NCBI RefSeq assembly: GCF_030272615.1
Contig: NC_081413.1
Coordinates: 186,956,669-187,020,668, forward strand
Direction: 5' to 3'
Length of the DNA stretch: 64,000 bases
DNA from: Cryptomeria japonica
Taxonomy: Eukaryota; Streptophyta; Pinopsida; Cupressales; Cupressaceae
Part shown: positions 1 to 11,118 of the stretch, in pieces
Layout: each line of letters begins with the position of its first letter
Numbering within the stretch: position 1 is the first letter of the stretch
The notes under the pieces: generated by a model
Seen by the model: only the letters and a program-made list of their open reading frames with translations
What the model was told of the DNA's origin: nothing
Databases searched by the model: none
Program-made: the position numbers and the translations under genes

Positions 1-239
1 GAGACCCAACCCTGGGTATGGTCATAACCTCCTAAATAGTAGGGATATCATCCATAAATGTAGGAACGGTCTCCTAAAAATAAGGAACTACTCCAAAATG
101 ATCAACTACTGCCAGAACACCAAGTCCCAGACACTGTATTACCACACCGAGTCTCTATCCATCACGATCAGCCTACAAGACCCCATAATAAGCTAACTCA
201 CATGTCTCTGCTAGACAGAGCTAAAGAGGGGACATGACA
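1..239 (-). repeat. 3' LTR of the chromovirus (partial)
   Basis: Positions 1-239 align without gaps to 6293-6531, with about 10 mismatches. The terminus on the plus strand is GGACATGACA, which on the minus strand gives the LTR start TGTCATGTCC. The rest of this LTR lies left of the window. Confidence 0.92.
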
Positions 240-1534
240 GTCCTCCCCTCTCGGAGGTGCTTGCCCACAAGAAACTGTAATGTTGGATGTTGTAAAATGG
301 CCTCACCCTCCCAAGTGGCATCCTCTATGGGAAGATTTCTCCAACGTACCAAATACTCATGAATAACCCTGCTTCTCAACCGTCGTTCCCTCATCTCAAG
401 AATCTCCTCAGGAACCAAAGTCAATTTACCTTCCTCATCCATGGGAGGCAAATCGGGTGAAACTGTAATATGCTGTCCAAGGGCCTTTTTCAGGCAAGAT
501 ACATGAAACGCATTATGAATTTTATTGCCTGGTGGTAACTCAACTTCATAAGAAACCTCTCCAACTTGCCTGAGTACCCTGTATGGTCCATAAAAACATG
601 GTTTGAGCTTCTCAGCTCCCCCCCCTTTAAGGGTGCTTTGCCGATATGGCTGTAAGCACAAGAAAACCATGTCATCCACCTCAAATGCTCTCTCAATCCT
701 ATGCCGATCAACATATATCTTTTTCTGATTCTGTGCATGCTATAAATTCTCCCTGAGAGATCTCATGATATCCTGATTCTCCTATAACCAATCTTGAGCC
801 AAAGGAACTCTACTGTCACTCAAAGCTAAATCAGTGAATGATAATGCCTCATAGCCGTAGAGAGCTCTGAAAGGCGTCATACCAATGGACATATGGTGCA
901 TAGTATTATAACAATACTCGCCCAAATACAACCAACGTACCCATGCTTTCTGCTGCCCTGACACATAGTTGTGCAAATATCCCTCAATCCACTTATTGAC
1001 TATTTCGGTCTGTCCATCTGTTTGAGGGTGGTAACGAGTACTAGGTGTCAACTTAGTGCCTGCTAGCCTGAAAAGTTTCTGCCAAAAAGAACTCATGAAT
1101 CTACTATCCCTGTCACTCACTATGGTCTTGGGAAGACCATGGAGTCTAAACACCTCTCTGAAAAATAGCTCAGCCACCTGAGATGCTATAAAATCAACTG
1201 CAATGGGAAAGAAGTGGGCATATTTTGTTAGCCTATCCACGACCACATAGATACAATCCTTCCCTTGCACCCGAGGAAGACCTATAATGAAGTCCATAGA
1301 AATCCCAGTCCACTTCTGTTCCGGTATAGGCAAGGGCTATAACAACCCAGCAGGATATGTATGCTCCGACTTGTTCTGCTCACAAGTCATACACTCACGG
1401 ACATGCCACAAAACATCATCTTTGAGACCCTTCCAAGAGAATCTCTCTCGAACCACTCTGTAAGTCTTAACATACCCTGGATGTCCTGCTATAGGAGTAT
1501 CATGGAAAGCATGCAAAATTTGTTCCTTCAACTA
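221..1534 (-). pseudogene. Chromovirus integrase with GPY/F module and chromodomain
   Basis: C-terminal part of the polyprotein. The zinc-binding N-terminus (HDTPIAGHPG ... CMTCEQNK) lies at 1337-1531. The catalytic core at 782-1333 keeps all three acidic residues: MDFIIGLP, VSDRDSRF, and the E in PQTDGQTEIVNKW. The segment 221-740 holds a GPY/F-type stretch (FYGPYRVLRQVG) followed by a chromodomain (VPEEILEMRERRLRSR, YLVRW, DATWE). In this family the chromodomain directs integration towards marked heterochromatin. The frame is interrupted by TAG at 740, 782, 1337 and 1532, but the domains stay collinear and in one frame. It is non-functional as it stands. Confidence 0.93.
240..254 (-). promoter_or_regulatory. 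Polypurine tract of the chromovirus
   Basis: Immediately internal to the 3' LTR. On the minus strand the sequence is a purine run, GAGAGGGGAGGA, followed by C and the LTR start TGTCATG. This is the expected position for priming plus-strand DNA synthesis. Confidence 0.7.
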
Positions 1535-2203
1535 TGAACCCGGAACAAGATAAACCCTACCCTTGTAATAGATAATATCATCTACCACATTGTATCTGTC
1601 ATCCACTATCAAACCATCCATGAGCTCACAAGCATGCTGATTTTTGGAATACTCAACCAAAATTTGAGCCTTCCAATCTGCTGAAATCTCGCTCAATGAA
1701 CATAGGGCAGCAAGTGATGGTTTCCTAGAGAGTGCATTAGCCACAGTATTATTCTTCTCTTTTATGAATTCGATATCGAAATCATAAGCCTGAATCTTGC
1801 TCACCCATTTTTGTTGTCGATCATTGAGCTTTGTCTGATCTAGGAAATATTTCAAACTATTGTGGTCGGTTCTTACCACAAATTTGCTACCAACAAGATA
1901 CTGTTTGAATATGGCTAAAGCATGCATAATAGCCAACATTTCCTTATCATAGGTAGAGTACAACCTCTCATTATCTCGCAACTTCCAGCTCTCATAGGCA
2001 ATGGGGTGTCTGTTCTGCATCAACACAACTCCTATGCCCAGATCTGAAGCATCACACTCTAGGACAAATGGCTGCGAGAAATCAGGTAATGCCAAAACTA
2101 TACAAGTGCTCATGACCTCCTTGAGTCTATCAAAGACTCCCTGTGCCTATTCTGTCCATCTGAATGCCCCTTTCTTTGTGAGGTCTGTCAAAGGTGCTGC
2201 CAA
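1535..2203 (-). pseudogene. Chromovirus RNase H domain
   Basis: The open segment 1532-2113 carries a Ty3/gypsy RNase H: the first acidic motif is ECDASDLGIGVVLMQ, followed by YSTYDKEMLAIMHAL and TDHNSLKYF, then the connection to the integrase (WVSKIQAYDFDIEFI, NTVANALSRKP). The catalytic Asp and Glu positions are preserved. A TAG at 2147 separates it from the end of RT. It degrades the RNA of the RNA/DNA hybrid during reverse transcription. Confidence 0.9.
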
Positions 2204-3292
2204 CTAAGAGAAACCTCTCACAAATCTTCTGTAATAAGCACATAAACCAAGGAATCCACATAACTCAGTAATGTTCTGAGGGCAGGGCCAATCTTGAATC
2301 GCCTGAATTTTCTCCTCATGCACCTTCACCCCATCAGCACTGATCACATGGCCCAAATATAAAACCTCCCTAAGTCCAAACTCACATTTGGATAACTTAG
2401 CAAATAGAGACTGGCTCTCCATAATGCTAAGTACCTCCTCAACATGTCTGAGATGGTCCTCCCAAGTACGACTGTAAATCAATATGTCGTCAAAGAACAC
2501 TAGAACTGACTTCCTCAACTGCTTGTTGAAGATATGGTTCATATAGGACTAGAAAGTGGCCAGTGCATTGGTAAGGCCAAAAGGCATTACCAGAAACTCA
2601 TAGTGCCCATAGTGACAACGGAAGGCAGTCTTGTGTACATCCTCTGCTCATACATGTATCTGATGGTAACCTGAATGAAGATCAATCTTAGAGAAGTAGA
2701 TAGCTCCATGAAGCTCATCCAACAACTCATCAATGTGTGGAATAGGGCATCTGTTCTTGATTGTCTTCTTGTTCAAGGCTCTGTAATCTATACACATCCG
2801 TAGAGTCCCATCCTTCTTCTTAACAAGCACTACAGAAGAAGCAAAGGGGCTAGAACTAGGCTGAATGAAACCCATATCCAACAACTCATGAATAGTCTTT
2901 TCAATTTCATCCTTATAGGCTTGAGGATGATGAAATGGGGTGGTAATCACTGGCTTCGTTGCATCCTCCATCTCTATACCATGCTCAAAACCCCTATCTG
3001 GAGGCACTCCAGAAGGTATGTCACTAAATACTCTCCCATGATGGTCCATCACTGACTGAATATCAACATGAAATACCCTACCATCCTGAGGTGTAGGTGT
3101 TTTGGACTTCACCAAACAATGTGTAGCCCAAATCACATCATTATGTCTAATAATAGTTTCCATCCTACGAGAAGACACCTCCTTAGGTCCACCATCTGAA
3201 GCTGCCCTCAAGATAGTCTTCTTCCCCCTAGAAAGAAACTCTAACTGCATACGGTGGTGATCAATAATGTAATGCCCAATACCCTGTAACCA
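2204..3292 (-). pseudogene. Chromovirus reverse transcriptase
   Basis: Palm and fingers motifs are easy to read: [66 protein letters not shown], and the catalytic box VFFDDILIYS (at 2204-2542). The thumb and connection follow (ECLGHVISADGVKV-like, here LYLGHVISADGVKVHEEK). The frame carries TAG at 2204 and 2549 and TGA at 2648, and the segment starts just after TAG 3293. At 2648 the affected codon lies where the family usually has Arg, consistent with CGA to TGA. Confidence 0.93.
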
Positions 3293-3295
3293 CTA

Positions 3296-3865
3296 CATGC
3301 CCAAGGCCACATCATAATCCTCTAATGGAAGCACATAAAAACCATCGGTCAGAGTATAATCCCCCATCTGAATACTAAGCTGTGGAATCCATTTAGTACA
3401 ACCCAAAACTGCACCATCTGCCACCTTCACTCCAAAACCACCAAACTCCTCATACTATAATCCATGCCTCTCCACTAACTTCTAATCAATAAAGTTATGT
3501 GTGGCACCTGTGTCTACCAAGCTCATGACCTGCTTGCCCTTCAGTGTACCTTTCAACCTAGAGGCATGAAATTTAGGATAACTGGAGAGGGTAGCCATAG
3601 TTACTTTGGCTGTCGCCAAAGGCTCAGGGGTATCTAACTCCAACTGTGTCTGCACTTGCTCAACATCCTCCATGCTATCCTCAGTGTCAGTGTCGGGTAC
3701 CTCCTCATCCCCTAACTCAGATGTCACCTCAATCAAATGAACCTTTCCTTTACACATACAACGATGTCTTGGTTCCCAGGGTTCCTTGCAGGAAAAGCAT
3801 AACTTTTTCCTTCTCAAATCATTCCTCATCTCCTGATTCATCCAAGGGGGTCTAGATGATGACCC
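3296..3865 (-). pseudogene. Chromovirus aspartic protease and gag zinc-knuckle region
   Basis: The retropepsin active site LVDTGATHNFID lies at the downstream end of 3482-3841, preceded by a gag-terminal cysteine motif (LCFSCKEPWEPRHRC) and an acidic linker. Downstream, 3296-3481 is the protease body, with TAG at 3455 and 3482. The protease releases gag and pol products from the polyprotein. The active-site triad DTG is intact although the frame is not. Confidence 0.88.
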
Positions 3866-4819
3866 TCATTTATTCTATGAAGTATTGGCCTTCTATGTAA
3901 ACCGAGAGTCCCTGAATGACTTCTTATCTGCCTGATAAGAAGTGGGAATGGTATCCAGTCTCAATGTCACAACAATGGCCTCCTTAAGAGTGGCCGCTTG
4001 GAAAGCACGTACCAATCCCTTAAGTCTATCCTACAACCCATCAATAAATAACATCACACTCCACCTCTGAGGCATATTAGGTACCATAACCACAATACGC
4101 TAGAACTCATTAATATAAGCTTTTACATGCCTAGTCTGTCTAAGATGTGCCAACTCTCTATAGTAGAGCTCTGTATCCTTACGGTCAAACCATGTAATGA
4201 GTCATTCAGTGAACTCGACATAGGAATGGACCAAGGCATGATCCTGGGTGACCAATCCATGGTGCCACCAATCATAGGCAATCCCGTCTAATTGCACCAC
4301 AACAAATTGAATAGCCTCACGCTCAGGCATGGGCCTCAAGGATAGATATATGTCTATCTTGTGCACCCAAGCTTGTGCACTCGTATCACTGGAGCCATTA
4401 TATGTAGCCAATGTGATCTTCCTAGTATCTCTATTGAGGTCATAGTTCTGCTACTGTGGTAGTCTATAAACACAATCTCCTTGGAACCTAGCTGTATCTC
4501 TACGCTGTGCACAATACTAGGGAAGAGGGAAAACATCCCTAACCTTTGGGGGTAGGGCTCTCCACTCAGTTGTGGCTACCAAAACTAATTCTTGGAACCC
4601 AACCTTTGGTGGATCTTCCTGTGCTGGCTATTCACTTGGTACAAACTGAGGAAGCAAAGGTCTATCCATAGCAAGTGTACGATGGTGTTCCCACCTAGAG
4701 GAATGAAGGGAGATCCCAACTAATGAATGGGACTGATGGCTATGCTGACTGCCTGCCATTGAAACTGATCTGTTCCACCCATGTCTACCCCTATTTCTAT
4801 CCAACTCCATTCGTGCCAA
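3866..4819 (-). pseudogene. Chromovirus gag
   Basis: The N-terminal gag begins near 4819 (MARMELDRNRGRHG). The retrotransposon-gag core at 4202-4411 has YNGSSDTSAQAWVHKIDIYL, followed by the helical YDWWHHGL region and the LITWFDRKDTELYYRELAHL segment below 4202. The frame is the same as pol. Stops found: TAG at 3875, 3893, 4031, 4100, 4451, 4517 and 4628, and TGA at 3866 and 4202. Gag forms the virus-like particle that packages the element RNA. Confidence 0.85.
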
Positions 4820-5093
4820 AGTTCTTGTAATCTGTCAAGTGTCTAGACTATCCTGGGCTATGTAGTGATGAGAGTTCTCATTATCTCCCATTCTTCATCC
4901 TCATCCCGGTTCTGTCTAGCACCCCCTTGTTCATCTGCCATGCTGGGTACTTGTTCAATTCCAATCTCACACTCTTGTTGAGCTACCTTGCATGTATAAT
5001 ACCTGTGTATCTCCTCTCTACCTGGATGCATAGAATGAAATGTAACCCTAGTGTGAAAATTCCACACAAACCCTGCAGGCTGGCAGGATGATA

Positions 5094-5105
5094 GCTCTGA
5101 TACCA
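5094..5105 (-). promoter_or_regulatory. Primer-binding site, initiator-Met tRNA type
   Basis: The minus strand reads TGGTATCAGAGC one base inside the 5' LTR end (...ATCTTTCA, G, then PBS). This is the usual plant match to the 3' end of initiator-Met tRNA and fixes the LTR boundary at 5107. The leader between here and gag (4820-5093) has an 82-codon open frame that I do not consider a gene. Confidence 0.88.
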
Positions 5106-5106
5106 C

Positions 5107-6531
5107 TGAAAGATCCCTGATGGATCTCTTTTACTAATCTGCTGTAATTTTTATTATTTTAAATTGATTTTTCCTGCTTATTGATATTTTCTTTCAGAAA
5201 TAGATAGAAGTTGCAGAAGGGTTGGATTCTTTTTGTATTTTGATGATTTTTCAACAAGTAAATAATGAGGTACAAGTACATGAATAAAGTACTAAAAATG
5301 AAGTTCATATACAACCAAAACAAATTCGATTGAAGGCAGATTTCTGAATATAAAATCAAATATTTGACCCGATGAAGATTTCCAATAATTCCAGGAAGAT
5401 TACAATTAGGAATAATTCCAACCTGAATGCTGAAAAAGTAACATAACTAGGAATGAAGTTACGACAAGATTCCAGCCCTCCAAGTGCTGCACGTGGGAAG
5501 GAAAGTGGCTGCCAGGTATAGCCGTACGACTGCCAAGTACACCCAACTGGTTAGAAACCCCAAACCCCACGCTGAACTCTGTTAGAATCATTGAACCTCC
5601 AGAAAGAATGCCGTACAATCTCTAAGATGATAATAGCTGCAAGCAAATCCAAACCACTATATTGGGGGCTACGTCCCAAACAGGCAAGGCATTGGGGTTG
5701 GCATCCCAGATGCTAAAAAGCTCTTCCAGAGCCAAATCTCAAATCCAAGATGTAAAATGTGTAAAAGATAAAAAAAATTAGGTCTCAACTTCCTTATAAC
5801 ACCTTCCCACTTAGCTCGAACCCTAAAGGTGACTCAATGGGGCGTTTAGGGTTAAAATGTTATATTTCTCATTTTAAGTTGCCAAGTGCATAGAAAATGA
5901 CCTTTTTCAAATATAAAGAAATCTGTTCACCGAAAGGATCTGAGTCAAAAGAAAAATATTTAGAAAAGTCCAAGACCTTTCCAACAAGCTATTACACCAA
6001 GGGATATGCATCCAGATGAGGCCAAAAACCCCTTATTACTCCAAAATGGCTATAAACATAGCCTTATTTAAATAATAAATGCTAACTTAGGAAATATTAA
6101 AAGTATAACCCAAATAGCTGCAAAATGCTCAAATGACACCACAAACTAGAAAGTCAACCTGCCACTTGTCTATGACTGAAGTCAGAAATCCAGGATCCAC
6201 TGGTAGTCTCATCCCTAAAATCTAGGGATGCTCCTAGAAACTAGGAAACAAACCCAAATCCTCTGAAACTGAACCCAAGGAATAATCTCAAGGAGACCCA
6301 ACCTTGGGTATGGTCATAACCTCCTAAATATTAGGTATATCCTCCATAAATGTAGGAACGGTCTCCTAAAAATAAGGAACTACTCCAAAATGATCAACTA
6401 CTACCAAAACACCAAGTCCTAGACATTGTATTACCACACCGAGTCTCTATCCATCACGGTCAGCCTACAAGACCCCATAATAAGCTGACTCACATGTCTC
6501 TGCTAGACAGAGCTAAAGAGGGGACATGACA
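5107..6531 (-). repeat. 5' LTR of the chromovirus (complete, 1425 bp)
   Basis: Begins TGTCATGTCC and ends GATCTTTCA on the minus strand, bounded internally by the PBS. It should hold the promoter. Its outer end is followed at 6532 by copia gag, with GAGAA (6532-6536) as the expected 5-bp target duplication. The matching copy would lie left of the window. Confidence 0.92.
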
Positions 6532-6533
6532 GA

Positions 6534-7412
6534 GAATATGCAACATATCATCTAGAGAATGATTACATACCACCAAGCACCAACCTGATGACCTTGGAAG
6601 AGATAAAGGCAAAGCAAGAACATATTCAAGCTATGATTGAAATAACATCAGCATTGACCAACTCAGAGTTTAATGATCTAGAAGGCTGTAATGATGCAAA
6701 AGCAATGTGGACCAAGCTCATATCTGTGTATGGCAGTAATGAACATGTTCAAAGAGCAAAAGTAGATAGTTTAAGAGGATAACTTGAATCCATGAGAATG
6801 AATGAAGGTGAGAACATAACCCAATATAGTACAAGGTTAAAGGAGGCTGTCAATCAAATTAAAGGAGCAAGAGGAACTATTGAAGAAAAGGATGTAACAA
6901 GTAAGTTGCTTAGAACACTTCTACCTGCTTATGCCATTCGAGTCTCTGCAATCAATGAACTAAGGTATGTGCCTAACATGCTAGTTTCTTTGGATGCTAC
7001 TATTGGTAAGCTACATGCATTTGAATTAAGTAATTTTGATAACAGTGGGTCTTCGGTAAATAAAGTAGAATCTGCATTCAGTTCTTTTCATATTAGTGAA
7101 TCTGGTGATTACAATGATAGAATGAGTAAGTACTCTGAAGGGAATCACAGTGGAGCAAGTGAAAGATTTCATAAAAACATGGAAGAAGTGCACAAATTGT
7201 ATGAGGAAATCAAGAAGCAAGAAGAGTTTGAAGCATTATTAGCCAGAAGGTTACCGAGAGGAAAAGGTAAGTATAAAGGCAAGCTACCTTTAAAATGTTT
7301 CAATTGTGATAAAATAGGACATATGGCTTCTAACTGCCCTGACAAAGAATCTAGTGAAAAGAGAGAATACCGAGATAACAAACAGAAGGAGAACCAATAC
7401 AAAGGACACTGA
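6534..7412 (+). pseudogene. Copia-1 gag (N-terminally truncated)
   Basis: The frame is open from the junction with the chromovirus LTR. It reads through a UBN2-like copia gag (SALTNSEFNDLEGCNDAKAM, the GSNEHVQRAKVDSLRG stretch, YAIRVSAINELR) to a complete CCHC zinc knuckle, CFNCDKIGHMASNC. One TAA at 6783 and a terminal TGA at 7410 break it. Compared with gag of element B in this window, roughly the first 50-60 residues are missing, having been cut off by the chromovirus insertion. Gag packages element RNA; the knuckle binds nucleic acid. Confidence 0.9.
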
Positions 7413-8799
7413 GACTTCAGAAGGAGAGACAGAAAGACATGCCTAGTAGCTGATGAGGAATCCAACGATGATAAATCTAATGAAACTGATACAAAGGAAG
7501 TTGTTTATGTGGCTATTAAAGATGGATCAGATGAAGAAAGGTATGAAGAAAAAGCTCTAATATCTCATGTAAATAATAACGATTCTTGGATCATAGATAG
7601 TGGATACTCACATCACATGACAGGTGATAAACACAAATTTGTTAAATTAGAAGATTATGATGGAGGTTATGTAAGATTTGGTAATGATGCACCATGTCCG
7701 GTAAAAGGTAAAGGCTCTATTACACTTCTTGACAATACTAAATGTGATGATGTATACTGGATTGAAGGTTTGAAATACAATTTGTCGAGTGTAGCACAAC
7801 TAAACAATACAGGATACCGAATAGAATTCCAGAAGGGATGTGTCAAAGTTCATGACAAGCATGGAAAGTTAGCTGCTACTGGGACACAAACAAAAGGTAA
7901 TACATTTCATCTTGACTCAACTTGGAACAAATGTCTTTATGCAAAGATAGATGATACCTGGTTATGGCATAAAAGGTTTTGTCATGTAAATTTTGATAAT
8001 CTGATCAAAATAAGTAAGAAGCACCAAGTAAGAGGTCTACCGAGTTTGGAAAAACCTGAGAATGCTATGTGCCAAGGATGCCAGATGGGTAAGATGACAA
8101 GATCAAGCTTTACAAGTAAGTCCTACACTTCTAAAGGAATTTTAGATCTAGTACACACTGATCTTTGTGGTCCCATGAAAGTTCGAAGTTATTATGGTGA
8201 TAAATATTTCATATTATTTGTGGATGATTACTCAAGGATGATGTCAGTTATGTTTTTAAAAGAAAAATCAGAAGCTTTTCAAATGTTTAAATGGTACAAG
8301 GCAAGAGTTGAAAATGAAACAGGAAGACAACTGAAATGTCTTAGATCTGATAGAGGAGGAGAGTTCACTTATGATGAATTTAACTTATTCTGCAATGATC
8401 ATGGTATAAAAAGGCAAGTATCTGCACCAAGAACACCTCAGCAAAATGGGATAGCCGAGAGAAGAAACAGATCAATTATAGATTGTGCCAGAACCCTGAT
8501 GATAGAAAAGAGGGTAACTCAAACATTTTGGAGAGAAGCAATCAACACTGCAGTTTACACCCTGAACAGAGTACAATTGAAGAAAGGAACTATGAAGACA
8601 CCATATGAGATCTAGTATGACAAGAAACCTAATGTTAGTTATTTTAAAATCTTTGGAAGTAGATGTTATGTTCACAAAGATGACAAAAATGGAAAGTTTG
8701 ATTAGAAAAGTGAAGAAGAAACATTTCTTGGTTATTCTTCAAGAAGTAAAGCATTTAAATGTCTGATCAAATCATCTAACAAATAGTAGAAAGTGCAAA
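7413..8799 (+). pseudogene. Copia-1 protease and integrase
   Basis: The largest open stretch (7509-8615, 368 codons) contains the protease active site WIIDSGYSHHMTGD, the gag-pre-integrase zinc region (WLWHKRFCHVNFDNL ... CQGCQMGKM), and the integrase core with all catalytic residues visible: HTDLCGPM, RSDRGGEF, and PQQNGIAERRN. A TAG at 8616 lies where Trp is usual in this family (PYEI-W-YDK), and another TAG lies near 8703. The C-terminal tail (VSYFKIFGSRCYV, FLGYSSRSKAFK) follows until the frame is lost near 8770-8800. Confidence 0.92.
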
Positions 8800-9948
8800 T
8801 GTGCAGAAAGAAATGATGAAGGAAATTCCAAAGAACCAGAAAATTATGAAGAATTTGTTTATGTTCAACCGAGAAGTCCTACTGAGAAAGCTGCTGAAGA
8901 AAATGAAGATAATGTCTGGTTACCGAGTGATGAAGAAGATCATTTAGAGCCTACCGAGCCTGTATTAGCCAAATATGTTAGAAGACATCATGCATCAAGT
9001 CAGATTATAGGAGATAAGGATGATCCAGTAATGACAAGGAACAAACTGAGACAAAACACATGTCTGATATCTGAATTTGAACCGAGAATAGTAAAAGAGG
9101 CATTTAACAGTGAAGATTGGGTAAATGCTATGATAGAAGAGATTGATCAAATCAAGAAGAATGACACATGGACACTGGTCCCAAGACCGAAGGACAAAAA
9201 TATAATCGGTACAAAGTGGATTTTTAGAAATAAGCTAAATGAAAAAGGTGAGGTCATTCGCAACAAAGCAAGACTAGTTTGCAAAGGTTATGCTCAAGAA
9301 GAAGGAATAGATTATTGTGAGACTTTTGCACCTGTGGCTAGACTTGAGGGAGTAAGAACATTGTTGGCATATGCTGCTTTGAAAAATTTCAAGGTATATC
9401 AAATGGACGTTAAATCTGCATTTTTGAATGGTATACTAGAAGAAGTAGTTTATATTGAACAACCTAAAGGATTTGTTGAAGACAAGAGTAAAGATCAGGT
9501 ATGTAAACTAAAAAAAGCTTTATATGGTTTGAAACAAGCACCTAGAGCATGGTATAAAAGACTGCACTCTTATTTGATCAAGATTGGTTTTATAAGGATA
9601 AGTGAAAACAAAAATATGTACATGAAGAATGATGAGGACAATGGAATATTGATCTCAGCCATATTTGTTGATGATATTATTTTTTGTGTTAATGACTCCT
9701 TATGTAAGAACTTTGGAAATGAAATATGCAAAGAATTTGAGATGTCATTAATCGGTGAGATAAAGTATTTTATAGGTTTACAGATACTACAAATGAAAGA
9801 TGAGATTTTCATTACTCAATCCAAGTACATAAAGGAAATCTTGAAGAAATTTGGAATGGAGGATTCTAAACCTGTAAGTACTCCTATGACTACCAACTGT
9901 AAAATATTAAAGAATGATGAATCTGCATCTGTTGATGAGACACTTTAG
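8800..9948 (+). pseudogene. Copia-1 reverse transcriptase
   Basis: Open from about 8800 with an acidic linker. The RT core from 9031 has [81 protein letters not shown] and the catalytic FVDDIIF box, then [13 protein letters not shown]. One in-frame stop (TAG) at 9949 separates it from RNase H in the same frame. This is among the better preserved RT domains in the window. Confidence 0.94.
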
Positions 9949-9951
9949 CGA

Positions 9952-10617
9952 TCTATGATTGGAAAGTTGCAATATGTTGTGCACAATAGACTAGATATAG
10001 CACATGCAGTAGGTATTGTTGCAAGATGCTCTGCAGATCCCAAGGAAACCCATATGACAGCAATCAAGAGAATTTTTAGATACCTAAGAGGTACTGAAGA
10101 TTATGGCTTAGTATATGAAAAGAGGAATGATTTTGATTTAAAAGTTTATACTGATGTTGATTGGGCATGCAACATTGATGACAGGAAAAGCACAAGTGGT
10201 GAAGCTTTCCTTTTAGGAGAAAGACTAGTGAGTTGGCTTAGCAAGAAACAAGGATGTATTTCACAGTCAACAACAGAAGCTAAATATGTTGTTGTAGCAT
10301 TGAATTGTACTAATATAGCATGGATCAAGCAACTGTTGGAAGGTATAAATGAGAAAGTTACCGAGCTAGTAACTATATTTTGTGATAATACGAGTGCCAT
10401 TAACATTTCAAAGAATCTGGTAATGCACTCTAAGACAAAACATATTTATATAAAGTATCATTATCTCAGAGAAGAAGTTCAAGAGAAGAAATTTGTGCTG
10501 GAATATATCGGTTCAAAGGAGCAATTAGCAGACATCTTCACAAAGCCACTACCAAGAGACATGTTTGAGTATCTCAGAAGCAAGTTAGGGGTCCTACCCC
10601 TATCTTCTACTCACTGA
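9952..10617 (+). pseudogene. Copia-1 RNase H and pol C-terminus
   Basis: Begins with the RT-RNase H connection (SMIGKLQYVVHNRLDIAHAV). It holds the RNase H motifs VYTDVDWACNIDDRKSTSG, SQSTTEAKYVV, FCDNTSAINISKN and KHIYIKYHYLRE, and ends with the copia pol terminus (QLADIFTKPLPRDMFEYL, KLGVLPL). The catalytic D-E-D set is present. It ends at a TGA and is followed by a purine-rich 3' UTR. Confidence 0.93.
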
Positions 10618-11102
10618 CAGAGTTCGGTGAAAACATCAATTCAATGAATCTACAAAGTATTATGTGTGGATTGATGCTGATTTATGCACTTTAGGAGGTT
10701 TTTCTCAAGGTGTGTAGGAAATAGTGAATAGAGACAAGTTGCTCTGACTGAGACTGAGATAATACATAGCAAGGAAAATCACTTCACAGGGGAAGAAATC
10801 ATGATTTAGTTCTTTTACTTTTTGGCATTGTTGTCAAAGGGGGAGAAGACTAAATGGTAAAGCCCTAAATGAAGAAGATAACAGAAGACTAATGATAGGG
10901 GGAGAAGATGATTACAAAAAAAGGGAGAAGACTAAATGCAAGACAACATCTCAGAAGCCTAATGAAAGAGGGAGAAAGCCTAGAAGACTTCAGAAGATTT
11001 TAACAACTCAAGGATAACAAGAGAAGTCTAACAACAATCTGAATCCGAATCAATTTGAAAATCTTGTTGGTATTACCATTTAATTATTGGTTTTGCCATC
11101 AA
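10618..11102 (+). repeat. Copia-1 3' UTR with repeated purine tracts
   Basis: No coding. Tracts of the form AAGGGGGAGAAGA recur at about 10836, 10897, 10921 and 10968, each followed by a variant of ACTAAATG or GCCTAATG, so the segment is an imperfect tandem array of polypurine-like units ahead of the true polypurine tract. Confidence 0.7.
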
Positions 11103-11118
11103 TGCCAAAGGGGGAGAT
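11103..11118 (+). promoter_or_regulatory. Copia-1 polypurine tract
   Basis: GCCAAAGGGGGAGAT directly precedes the 3' LTR start TGTTGGCATT. The same tract, reading GCCAAAGGGGGAGA, precedes the 3' LTRs of elements A, B and the non-autonomous element in this window. Confidence 0.85.

Larger units (their letters stand above)
1..6531 (-). mobile_element. Ty3/gypsy chromovirus, degenerate, left LTR cut by window edge
   Basis: An LTR retrotransposon read on the minus strand. Its order is 5' LTR (5107-6531), primer site (5094-5105), gag, protease, RT, RNase H, integrase and chromodomain, purine tract (240-254), then a 3' LTR of which only 239 bp lie in the window. The gag-IN-chromodomain order marks it as a Ty3/gypsy chromovirus. 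Nearly the whole polyprotein stays in one frame and is broken by about 20 single in-frame stops rather than frameshifts. Over the 239 bp shared by both LTRs I count about 10 mismatches and no gaps (about 4%), so the insertion is not recent. The right end abuts a copia gag frame that is open up to the junction, so this element inserted antisense into that copia element. Confidence 0.95.

Noticed and set aside
4858-5106. 82-codon open frame just inside the chromovirus 5' LTR
   Set aside because: It starts over the primer site, is in a different frame from gag and shows no domain; leader sequence is the simpler reading.
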